Source of the DNA: Sipunculus nudus
Lineage: Eukaryota; Annelida; Sipuncula; Golfingiida; Sipunculidae
NCBI GenBank assembly: GCA_026874595.1
Contig: CM049313.1
Location: 12,707,508 to 12,771,507 of the forward strand
Length of the DNA stretch: 64,000 bases
Direction: 5' to 3'
The notes beneath the pieces are model-generated. The model worked only from the letters and a program-made list of their open reading frames with translations, searched no databases and was not told the origin of the DNA. A program made the position numbers and the translations under genes. Below, piece after piece: positions 39,101 to 51,100 of this stretch (positions within the stretch are counted from its first letter, which is position 1; each line of letters starts with the position of its first letter).

Positions 39101-42100
39101 GTGCAAACATGGTTGCAGGTGGCGCCACCATTTTTTGTGTATGTTATCAAGCTCTCCAAGGGCTACATTTGTGCAAAAAAATTTTCCTGATCCGTCAAAC
39201 GGTTCCCGAGATATGTGGGTTTATGTGTGGAAACAGACGCACAAACGGACGCAGAGCGCAGAGGAAAGGTCAGAGGTCAAAACAAAATCAGGGCGCAGCA
39301 GTTCACATGTGACCCGAACATAATCCCGGGTTTCGTAAAATTCCGCCCAGCCGTTACGGAGGAGTTCTCCGGAAACCTACGCGGCGGCGGCGGCGTGCAG
39401 CTGAAAACATAGTATCCGCAAAACTCTGTTTTGGCGGATACAATTATATAATACAGACCTTATTTCTTGCATGTATATAGGAACTATATAGAGGAATATT
39501 TATGGTAAATATGAGGAAAAACAGTGGTTTTAATATTAGGCAGTCCTGAAGTGTGAAAATATGTTTTTAATAAAAAATTGAGGTTTTTCCTTAATTTCTC
39601 AAAGGAACAGTTGCAAAGACCCAGTTTTCAGCTTGGTAGGAGATCTTTTGGACATCTAACATTATGCCAACAGCCTGGGGAGCATAGAGATATGCACTGA
39701 ATGACCTACAGTCACCAAAGTTGACTGCTTGACAATGTAAGGGAATACAACAAGAGCCTCCAAAAAAACTCAATAACTAGCCTAATTTTGCAGCTTTTAT
39801 TTTCAAATTTCAGATTTTAACAGATTCAATCCTTATGTGTACATGCTATGAAAATTAAATCCACAGTACTTACAACAAAAAAACGTGCTGTGGCCAAAGT
39901 TGGGCAAAATTTAAGGTACCAATTTTATATTTTTGCCAATATTTAAAAAAATTTAAAAGATTTTGATCTAATTTTTGGTATACAATTTAATTTTGAGTAA
40001 TTTAAGTTGTATTACTGAAAAAAAGTCCCTACCTTTAACACTTTTGGTCTTAAATGACCAAATATCTTTCCTGATTTTTTTACAAAGTCCATTATGTTTG
40101 GGCCCATAACTTTTTTAAATTAAATAATACTGACTTAATTTCTGGCATGTACATAGGAACTATATAGAGGAATATTTATGGTTAATATGAAGAAAATCAG
40201 ATAAGTGGTTTTGATATTAGGCAGTCCTGAAGTGTGAAAATAAATTTCTAACAAGTGACCCATGGGTCATGACGCTCAGCTGCCAAGCATGACCTGTGAC
40301 ATCATGGACTGAGATTCACAACTTCCAGTCAAATTTTGAAGAATCAATTTGCCAATTTGTTGAAACTTTTCTATGACAACAGAAATATATATCACCTATG
40401 TCTGGTTAAAACACAGTGAATTGATGGTCTGAGGAAAATGCATGATTGTTTAGCTATCAGGAACTATTCCAACAGCTTGCTTGAAACCTGTCAGTCTCAA
40501 AGGAACACCACAAAAGGCAAATATAAGATCAAAATATATAGCAAAAATCAAGGAAATACATGCAAGAATTATTGAGAAACAGGTGCTTCTGTATGAATTT
40601 TTATTCAATACAAGCCAACTGTACTGCACTTTTATAAATGATGGTAATATTTATTCAGAAATATTTGACCCAATCCTTTACAAGATTACATAAATATACA
40701 TCCAACTGCATTCACTTTAACTGTTCTTGAGATAATATGATCAAAAGGAATTAAAAGATGGTTGCCTGGTGGCCATACTGGACTTCTGACAAGTCTGAAA
40801 TCAGACAACAAACATTCTCTAAATCGGACCAAACATTAAAGAAAAATTACTGAAACTGCACTGAAGAAAGAATTTCTAAGGTGGCTAACTGGCAGACATA
40901 ATGGATTTCTGACAAGTATGACATTTGATATCCCACATTCTCCAATAAGAGACCAAACTTGGGGCAAATTATCCAGTAATGAATGCCCAAAATAATTCAA
41001 AAGGCATGTCCAGGCCCTCATATCAGATTTATAGATATGCAATTGTAAAAAGTGTAAGTCCAATATTTTTTATTATCACTCAGCTTTCAATGGGGTCAGC
41101 AGGGTAGGTAAACTGCCAAACCTGAAAGAAAAGAAATGCAGAAAGCATGACTAAGAGTCTTGAAATAAAACAAAAAGCCATCCTAAATCAAGGTACACAT
41201 CCACATATTATGAGAACAAACACTTGCTTTTATATGTGGTGATATATATTAAAATATTCAGATATCTAGGAAACTAAGTTTATTGCTAGGATTCCATAAA
41301 ATAAACTGCAAAATGTTCCCATCATCTTATAAATCAGTAGCTAAACCTTAATACTATACTCTCAGTCTTGTGAAATGTGTGAAAGACTGAAGGTTTGGGT
41401 TGAACAGTTACACTTGAAATATGCTCACAAGCATTTAGAACAATTAAATATTGTGACCTTGACCTTTGACGTTTTGACCTCAACATCAATAGGCTTCTTC
41501 CCTTATTGGTAAGTAAGCCATATATGACAGATGGAAGGTACAGATTGAAAAGTTTGCCTGAAAATGACTCCACGCAAGAAGTGGGTGCTGTGAACTTGAC
41601 CTTTGACCTCAAAATCAACAGGTCTTTTCCCCTGTGGGCAGAGAAGCGATATCAGTGCTGGAAGGTTTGGAATGAAGAGTCTAGCTTGAAATGTGTCCAC
41701 AACCTTTTCAAAGAAGTGGATCCTGTGACCCTGACCTTTGACCTTGTGACCTCAAAATCTATAGGATTCTTCTCCAACTTAGTAGGTGAGCTATATGTGA
41801 AAAATCAAAGAATTGGGATGAAAGGGTTGGCTTAAAATGCATCCACAGGCTTTTCAAAGAAGAGGCTCCTGTGACCTTGACCTTTGACCTCAAAAAAATT
41901 ATGGTTCTTCCCCTGTTGGTAGGTGAGCTGTATGTGAAAGATGGAAGGTTTGGGATGAAAATTTTGTCACAAAGAGTTATTTCTGGGGGGTGCAAACACA
42001 CCCCATAACTTCGAGAATATAGGTCGCAGTGACCTAATTTCAGGTTTGCAAGGAGATCTTTTTATAACCTCTAAGACTGCATAGGGTTCATGGCCCTAGC

Positions 42101-45100
42101 CCCTACGGTTACGATTTGTGCCCTGCTAACGGCCGGACGGCTGGGACGGACGGACAGACTGAAGGACGACGGACAAAGACCCATCGCTATAGCCCAGCAT
42201 GACTGAAAGTCAGCTGAGCTAATAAAAAATTGAGGTTTTTCCTTAACATCTCGAAGGAACGAAGTCCTATTGACCCAATTTTCATTATGGAAGGAGATTT
42301 TGGGGACATCTAACAGTATGCCAAATTTCAGATTCGTAGGTCAAATGGTGTCGAAACGTGCCAGTCTTATGGACGGACGGACAGACAGACAGACAGACGG
42401 ACGGACGATGGACAACGGACCACGACTATAGCTCAGATGACATATAGTCAGGTTTAGTTTTCAATCTTTCAAAACTAAAATAATAATTTATAGGAGTGCA
42501 TGAAAAGTAAAAGTTTGATCACTGCTGATATAATAAAATCCAAGATATCTTTAACTGACAAAATGATAAAACCACTAATATATACACTAGTTCACCTATG
42601 GGTATATTGCCGGTAATATAAAATCAAAGATATATAAAACTGAATTAAGCATACACATCATATTCACAGCCACTTATTACAGACACATTTTAATATAGAG
42701 ACCACATCACTATACCAAGTTTAGGGAGGAACGTGGTGGATGGTGAGACCAGAAGCTGGACACTGGTCAGCTGGACGCTGAGTTTTTCATCAATCTCCGG
42801 GAGGTCATCTTCCAGTATCTGTACAGGTATGCTGACTGACCCCTGACCATCCTGGATGATAACGGAGGTTTCCTCGGCAACAAAGTCCAGACCAGGGGAG
42901 GCATCGAAAGGTGTAGAACCATTCCTGCTGAAGATCTTGTAGAATAACTGGACCTTACCTGAAAATATACAGTAAGATTTAGTACACTTTCCATTTTTGT
43001 TGGATTAGGTCTAGAACATATACAGAACTAGCCACTACCTGTATCCGCCAAAATCAGAGTGGAACGGGTGAAGTTAGGCATGGATTGGGTGGCAAGGGGA
43101 AATAGAGTGAGGTGTGTTGCATATTAGCATGGATGTCTGCAGCCTAAATGTGTTTGTAGGTGGTGCCACTCGCCTAAAAAATCGAGAAAGCTAACCAAGA
43201 TGTATAAACACTCCAAATTTTAGGCAGATAAGTCAAACCACTACTGAGATATGAGTGATTTTAGCCCACAGCAGACAAACAGATGGATGCTGTGCAAAAA
43301 TGGTTAAAGGTGGCCCCACCAGTTTTGTGTATGATAAAGAGCTATGTAAGATCTATACACATGCCAAATTTTTGCTCAATCGGTCAAACGGTTCTGAGAT
43401 ATGAGCTTGGATGTCTGCAGCGTAAATTTAAATGTAGGTGGTGCCACCTGTCATAAAATCAAGAAAGCTTCCCGGATATATAAACACTCAAAATTTTAGG
43501 CAAAATATGTCAAACCACTGCCGAGTTATGAGTGATGTTTTCCCACGGCAGACAAACAAACGGACGCTGTGCAAAAATGTTGCAGGTGGTGCCACCAGTT
43601 TTGCGTATGATAAAGAGCTATGTGAGATCTATACACATGCAAAATTTTGGCCCAATTGGTCAAACGGTTCCTGAGATATGAGCATGGATGTCTGCAGCGT
43701 GAACATGAATGTAGGTGGCGCTGCCTGTCATAAAATCAAGAAAGCTATCCAGGATGTATGTGCATGCCAAATTTCAGGTGAATTAGTCAAACCACTGCTG
43801 AGATATGAGTGATTTTAACCCAAGGCAGACGAACAGATGGACACTGTGCAAACATGGTTGCAGGTGGCGCCACCATTTTTTGTGTATGTTATAAAGCTAT
43901 CCAAGGGCTACTTTTTTTTTTCCTGATCGGTCAAATGGTTCCCTAGATATGTGGGTTTATATGTGGAAACAGACACACAAATGGATGCTGGGCAGAGAGG
44001 AAAGGTCAGAGGTCAATGCAAATTGGTTAGGCACCAGTTCACATGTGACCCGATAATTGGTGTAAGTTTCGGTAAAATCCTTCCAGTAGTCTCAGAGGAG
44101 TTCTCCGGAAACGAACGCGGCGGCGGAACCCCATCAAAAACATAATATCTGCAAAACTTCCTTTTGGAGGATACAATGAAAGAGGATGGTTTATTTTTTT
44201 TTGCTTTTTCTGACCTTTATGTTTAACTGATATACAATTAATGATTGCAGTTTCTTTAGCACCCTTTCTTACGTGTGACATAGAGAATAATATAACAAAC
44301 ATTTTGCTTATATCTTCCTGGAAAAAGATAATGACTATATTGTTTGGTAAAATGGGAAAACATTAATGCTGAAAGTTAAAACACCTTAACAATTATCGTT
44401 TTTTCTTTTTTTTTGCAAGCAGTGTTTCCTTCCCTTTGAATATCTTTGTGTCTGGCTCATAAAACTAAAACAGACTGATCCCCTTCAAAACATTAAATAG
44501 AAAGTTTGTATCACTGAACAGCCTTATTTGACAAAGTTGCATGTGAGTTACGATATCAGAGAAAACCCATAATGGTAAATTTTTTTTAAATAGTCTTTGG
44601 TGAATTGATGAACATGAACTAATTTGACCTTTTAGACCTTAAAGAAATTCAGTCAGCTGAGCTAAAATTACAGTGTATGACTGATTTTGCACAAGTAAAT
44701 AAAATTTGAGTATCAAATTGTCACTGAATACCCTGCTTTTTCAGACAACATTATACAAACTCTGGACAACACATAGACAAACACTATTTGATAAAACTGT
44801 ACATACAGACAGTGAGTGTGAGCCACTTACAATGTTGCTGTGTTTGCAAGCCTACCTATGTTCCCAAACTTGCGGTCCACTGTAATGTATGCCGTGTGAT
44901 TGGTCTCTGGGACCCGGTACAGGAGGGAGGTGGGGGCAAAGGTGAACAGACCGTGGGGGTAGTTACCCCCCTCCACTGTGATCAGAGCTTCAGGGTTATG
45001 AGGGTCAGCTGCAGCTTTACCAGTCTGTCTCACACCTACATTAAACCAAAATGTTGCACATCATAACTGATTAATATTTAAATCTAAGCTCATTAGCCCA

Positions 45101-48100
45101 ACTATAGTTATTCAGTTTATTGCATTTTAATCAGACAAAGTTTTCTAAGAAGTGTGATGCTTCTTGAGTTTCATCTACAAAATGGTACAAAACTGATCAC
45201 TTCTTGGATTCTCCACCACATATCACTGTGATTAAACCAAAGCACTTGAATAAACCAAAGCACTTGAATATAGTTGTGCTCCTCCTGGGTGATGTAACAC
45301 AGCCTCACTTTTTTATTTCTTCATGATTCCTGATTTCCACAACATGTCACAGTGATTGAGAAAAGTTAAATGTACTTGAACCAATTTCATTTTACATTTT
45401 ACAAGAACACACACTGTTTGCCCTCCCCCTTTTTTCCTAATATCCTGGATCTGCCCTTGTGTTGACCGCCCCAGCCTTACTATTTCAGACCTATATAATA
45501 GACACTTGCCTGCTGTGGTGATATTAACAAAGCGGAATGCATATTCCTGGTTGATCTTTGGTTGATCATCTTGTAGGACAGCAAGCTGGACTGTCTTCCT
45601 TGTTTCTCCCTGTAATTGTAACATCAGGATATCAGGTTACCATAACATGATAACTACACAGTGCTGAAGCATCTTGACTAACTGTAAAATTATTAGGAAT
45701 CTTGCTGTGTTATGGTATGGTTTAGAATTGTAGTGCTAATTTCTTTTACTTAAAATTATTGCTGTGACTGCAGTAAGCTATCCTTCTGTATGGTATCCGG
45801 GTAGTGGTGGGCCGATCATCGAGTTTTATCGAAAGTCAGTCGGTTTGCTGCAACTTTCAAGCGCTCGATTACCAAAGCTAACAATCAACTAGAATACGGG
45901 TAGTCGACAAGCGACTACGTGTATCCGCCTAAATCAGAGTGGAATGGGTGAAGTGAGGCATGGATTGAGTGGCAAGGGAAAATTGAGTGTTGCATATTAG
46001 CATGGATGTCTGCAGCCAAATTGTGTATGTAGGTTGCCCCCCATACCACAAAATCCAGAAAGCCGTCCAAGTTGTATACATATGCAAAATTTAAGGCAGA
46101 TAAGTCAAACCACTACATGTATATGAGTGATTTTAGCCCGTGGCAGACAAACAGATGGACGCTGAGCAAAAATGGTTGCAGGTGACGCCACCAGTTTTGC
46201 GTATGATAGAGCTATGTGAGAACTATACACATGCAAAACTTTGGCCCAATCGGTCAAACGGTTCCCAAGATATGGCAGATGAACAGATGGACACTGTGCA
46301 AACATGGTTGCAGATGGCACCACTATTTTTTGTGTATGTTATAAAGCTCTCCAAGGGCTATATTTGTGCAAAAAAATTTTCCTGATCGGTCAAACGGTTC
46401 CCGAGATATGAGCTTGGATGTCTGCAGCGTAAACGTGAATGTAGGTGGCGCCACCTGTCATAAAATCAGAAAAGCTATCCAGGATGTTTACGCATGCCGA
46501 ATTTCAGGTGAATTAGTCTAGTCACTGCAGAGATATGAGTGATTTTAACCCAAGGCAGATGAACAGATGGACACTGTGCAAACATGGTTGCAGGTGGTGC
46601 AACCATTTTTTGTGTATGTTATAAAGCTCTCCAAGGGCTACATTTGTGCAAAAAAATTTTCCTGATCGGTCAAACGGTTCCCGAGATATGAGCTTGGATG
46701 TCTGCAGCAAAAATGTGAATGTAGGTGGCGCCACCTGTCATAAAATCAGAAAAGCTATCCAGGATGTGTACGCATGCCGAATTTCAGGTGAATTAGTCAA
46801 GTCACTGCAGAGATATGAGTGATTTTAACCCAAGGCAGACGAACAGATGGACACTGTGCAAACATGGTTGCAGGTGGCGCCAACATTTTTTGTGTATATT
46901 ATAAAGCTCTCCAAGGGCTACATTTGTGCAAAAAAATTTCCCTGATCGGTCAAACGGTTCCTGAGATATGAGCTTGGATGTCTGCAGCGTAAACGTGAAT
47001 GTAGGTGGCGCCACCTGTCATAAAATCAGAAAAGCTATCCAGGATGTTTACACATGCCGAATTTCAGATGAATTAGTCTAGTCACTGCAGAGATATGAGT
47101 GATTTTAACCCAAGGCAGACGAACAGGTGGACACTGTGCAAACATGGTTGCAGGTGGCGCCACCATTTTTTGTGTATGTTATAAAGCTCTCCAAGGGCTA
47201 CATTTGTGTAAAAAAATTTTCCTGATCGGTCAAACGGTTCCCGAGATATGTGGGTTTATGTGTGGAAACAGATGCACAAACGGACGCAGAGCGCAGAGGA
47301 AAGGTCAGAGGTCAAAACAAAATCAGGACGCAGCAGTTCACATGTGACCTGAACATAATCCCGGGTTTCGTAAAATTCCGCCCAGCGGTTACGGAGGAGT
47401 TCTCCGGACACCTATGCGGCGGCGGCGGCGTGCAGCTGAAAACATAGTATCCGCAAAACTCTGTTTTGGCGGATACAATTACATCATAATCATGATAATG
47501 GGACTGTGTTCCCAAATAATTTCTGTATGTAACTGAGTATAACACGGTAGGTGCGAGAACGGAGGACGTAATAAACCTCTGTGAACTGGCAGGGAGCTGC
47601 AGAATTAGCGGGGAGTTTTGTAACGAGATGTACATTGCACAATATGGGCGGTATGGCGTTAAAATGCTCCATAATTTCTCCGAGTCTATGCAGCTAGTAG
47701 ATGTCCTGGATTTTGGTTTAATTCTTGATTATTATAAAAAATTAAAATGAAACTTTTAAAAGCATATTTTACTCATATTAGGAAAATATAAAAAAGGCAA
47801 AAACATCTTTTCTTAATTACTAAGACACACAAGCTTGGTTATGAAATTAGTTTCACTTAAAACTGCATGTTTCTTTATATTTGCCCGAACCAATTATTAA
47901 TCGATCATCGATCAGTTTGCTCAAACCGATAATCGATTATGAAAAAGGAACCGACTCCTACCACTATATCCGGGTAACTTTCCATGCTGAATGAAGTGAG
48001 CAAATAAAAAAAATTGTTACGGCTCACTTTAAAACATAACATATAATTACATCCATACTGCATGTGACAGACAAACAAGGTAAATAAGAGAAAACATCTG

Positions 48101-51100
48101 TCCTGTATTCTTTTTAAACTTGTGAGACATGTTAGTAATATACCATAGAAGTTTTAACATTACCACCTGTAATGTAATGTTACATTACCTCCTGGAATAT
48201 AAGTGATCCCTCATACACAAGGAACCTCTTATTGGCTGGCTGGGTGTTGTTGAGTGGGACCAACCTCCAATCAGCTGTCACCACGCCCAGTGCTGGTTGT
48301 GACCGAGTCACGGTAACAGTCATACTTGTCCCTGTAAGTATAAAGGATAAGCCAGGATAAACAGGACAAAGAGATGTTATGGTATCTCAAAGTCTACACT
48401 GACTGAATCAGCTACTATTAAGCTTAAAATAATATATATTATTAATGTGAATGTCATAACATACTTCACTTGCCACTGGCCATTATTTTTCCTTGGGGCA
48501 ACACAATGAATCAGTGCTGACACCAAACAATATGTAAATTTATATTGTATGCCTGTCCATTTAAACAGAATATATATGAGTCACATAAAGCTGTTCTTAG
48601 CTGATGAAGAATGCAGAAAAATGAGCTTCTGCAGAAAAATATTGAAAAATATTAAAATATTACAGATGTAAGACCTTAAAACTTAATGAAAAGATCATGT
48701 TTAGCCAGGACTATGATAACTTCTGGGCCACAATATTTTTGTGATGACAGGCTAAGGCTCTGTCAAACCTATGTCTTGTCAGATAAGAATTGATAAAATT
48801 CCTACTCTGACAAGTGAAATATATTAAAAGTGGCTGTAACATATGATTTGGCATTACCAAAACCATGGTTTAAATCTCCCCTTGAGCATTTATCATGTAA
48901 GGAAAGATTACATATGTGATCTTTTTGAGATAGTTAAAGGAAAGCCATTTGAAAATAAATCTAAACTACCAAGGACATGTGAAATAATGAGAAAGTTCTA
49001 ATGACTTTTACAAGTTTCCCCAAAATCTGTTATCTGTAATCCCCTCACTTTCAAAAGCCAGGTAGGACAGTTAAATGTAATCCACTTACCTTCAGTAGTC
49101 AGGTAGGACACTGTTACCTGTAATGCCCTCACCTTCAGTAGCCAGGTAGGACACTGACACACTGTTACCTGTAATTGACTGACCATCAGTACCAAGATAG
49201 GATACTGTTGCCTCTATCTTTACCTTCAGTAGCCAGGTAGGAGAATGTTACCTGTAATCCACTTTCCTTCAGTAGTCAGGTAAGGCACTGTTACCTGTAA
49301 TCCTGTCTCATTCAGTAGCCAGGTAGGACAGTTACCTATAATGCCATCACCTTAAGTAGCAACGTAGGACACTGTTACCCCTGTAATCCCCTCACCTTCA
49401 GTAGTCAAGTAGAACACTGACACAGTGTTACCTGTAATTGACAAACCTTCAGTACCAAGATAGGATATTGTTGCCTGTACCTTTACCTTCAGTAGCCAGG
49501 AAGGAGAATGTTACATGTACCGTATTTATTCCAATTTGGCGATCCCTCTTATTTCTCGACCCCAAAAATATTTTGAAAGCATAATTTCTAAAATGACTCT
49601 AATTTCGCGACTGCCAACTATGTTTTCTGTCGATGATGTTTAGGTGAAATGCCTCCATCTCTCGCGGGCACCGCAGTTTGTATCCAACTAGATTCTTATT
49701 ACACTGAGCATCCACATCAAACTTGTTTGCAATAAAAAAATTTGAAGATACAAAGATGCGTTTTTCATTATTATATATAAACATGATAAAGCGTTCAAGT
49801 TCCAAATGGGTGTCCATGACGAAGCAAACTCGTGTACCATTCCTGTACGTATGTGCCTCGTGTGCAATTCACGTGGGATATTTAGCAAGAATTACAAGAT
49901 AAGGGAAGGCACATGTGGTGGCACAACTGTGACACAGTTGGAACTGTCATCTTAGTTAAGCTTAAACGATGCCGGTTAGCTTTTGGATGGGTGACCATGT
50001 GTACAAAACAGGCCCAATCGAGGGCACCCGAGCTAGGACCATTATACAAATAAAAGTTATCTGATAATAGGTAGTTATTTTTTATAAAGTCTTCTTTCAA
50101 CTTCCGTGCAGCTGCTTGTCCCTTTTTGGCCCACCAATATCGCCGCCTGGTGGGTAAACTTGAAACAACTGGTAGTTACATGAGTTGCCGACTAAGTCAA
50201 GTGATCGTACCTATATGCGAAGTAGTGATCATTTTGTAAAGTGACTGAGCTCTGTTTGAATAATCATTGGCGGACTCCGTATTTTTCATGTGACGGTTGG
50301 AAGCCCGTTTTGTAGGAAATTAACAAAACAAACTTATAAATACCCATATTATCACTCAATCGATATGACCGCTCGAGTGTCAGAGTGGCTCGGGTTCTCT
50401 AGGGAAGGTTATCCCACCGCAGGTCTCTAAAATCTCGACCACTGCAAATTCTGCAGGAAGATAATTTTCAAATATCCTCCATTTTCTCGACCTCTGAGAA
50501 AATTAATTATTTTTAAGTGGTCGCCAAATTAGAATAAATACGGTAATCCATTTTCCTTCAGTAGTCAGGTAGGACACTTACCTGTAATCCTGTCACATTC
50601 AGTAGTCAGGTATGACACTGTAACCTGTAATCTCCATGCCTTCAGTTGCCGGGAAGGACACTGTCACCTGAAATCCCTCACCTTAAGTAGCCAGGTATGA
50701 CACTGTAACCTGTAATCTCCATGCCTTCAGTTGCCGGGTAGGACACTGTTACCTGAAATCCCTCATCTTAAGTAGCCAGGTAGGACACTGTTACCTGTAA
50801 TCCCTTCACCTTGAGTAGCCAGGTAGGACACTGTTACCTGTAATCCACTTACCTTCAGTAGCCAGGTAGGACACTGGATCAAATGACATCAGACCAGCCA
50901 CATAATCGTTAGCCATCACCACAATGGTGACCTGTGACTCTGCATCCAGCGTGGCACCATTCATCGGCGACGTTAACTGGACAACTGCTGTCTCATCATT
51001 CTCAGGCATGTCATCATCCCTGATCCCAATACTCAGAACTGTAAATCAACACGGGAAAACTGTCATTCAGAATAACTAATTTTCCAGATAATGTTCATGA

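Larger units (their letters stand above)
36530..42455 (+). mobile_element. Helitron-like non-autonomous element C with two nested insertions
   Basis: Starts ACAAGGGACCCATGGGTCA. Its body is homologous to elements B and E (segments near 37430-37700, 39446-40250 and 42223-42455). It is interrupted by a tandem-core element (37701-39445) and by element D (40251-42222). The right end keeps a GGAC microsatellite (42373-42410) but the terminal hairpin is eroded (CATATAGTCAGGTTTAG). A region near 37200-37700 is duplicated at 39672-40250. Confidence 0.55.

Noticed and set aside
38232-39323. Repeated open frames of 70 codons (FTLQTSKLISREPFDRSGKF) here and near 46500-47014.
   Set aside because: They follow the 280-bp satellite period of non-coding F elements; periodicity explains them.
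47881-47950. ATCGATTAATCGATCATCGAT-type inverted stretch as a separate small element.
   Set aside because: It is the inner part of the hAT-like right end; boundaries are fixed by the TATCCGGG duplication.
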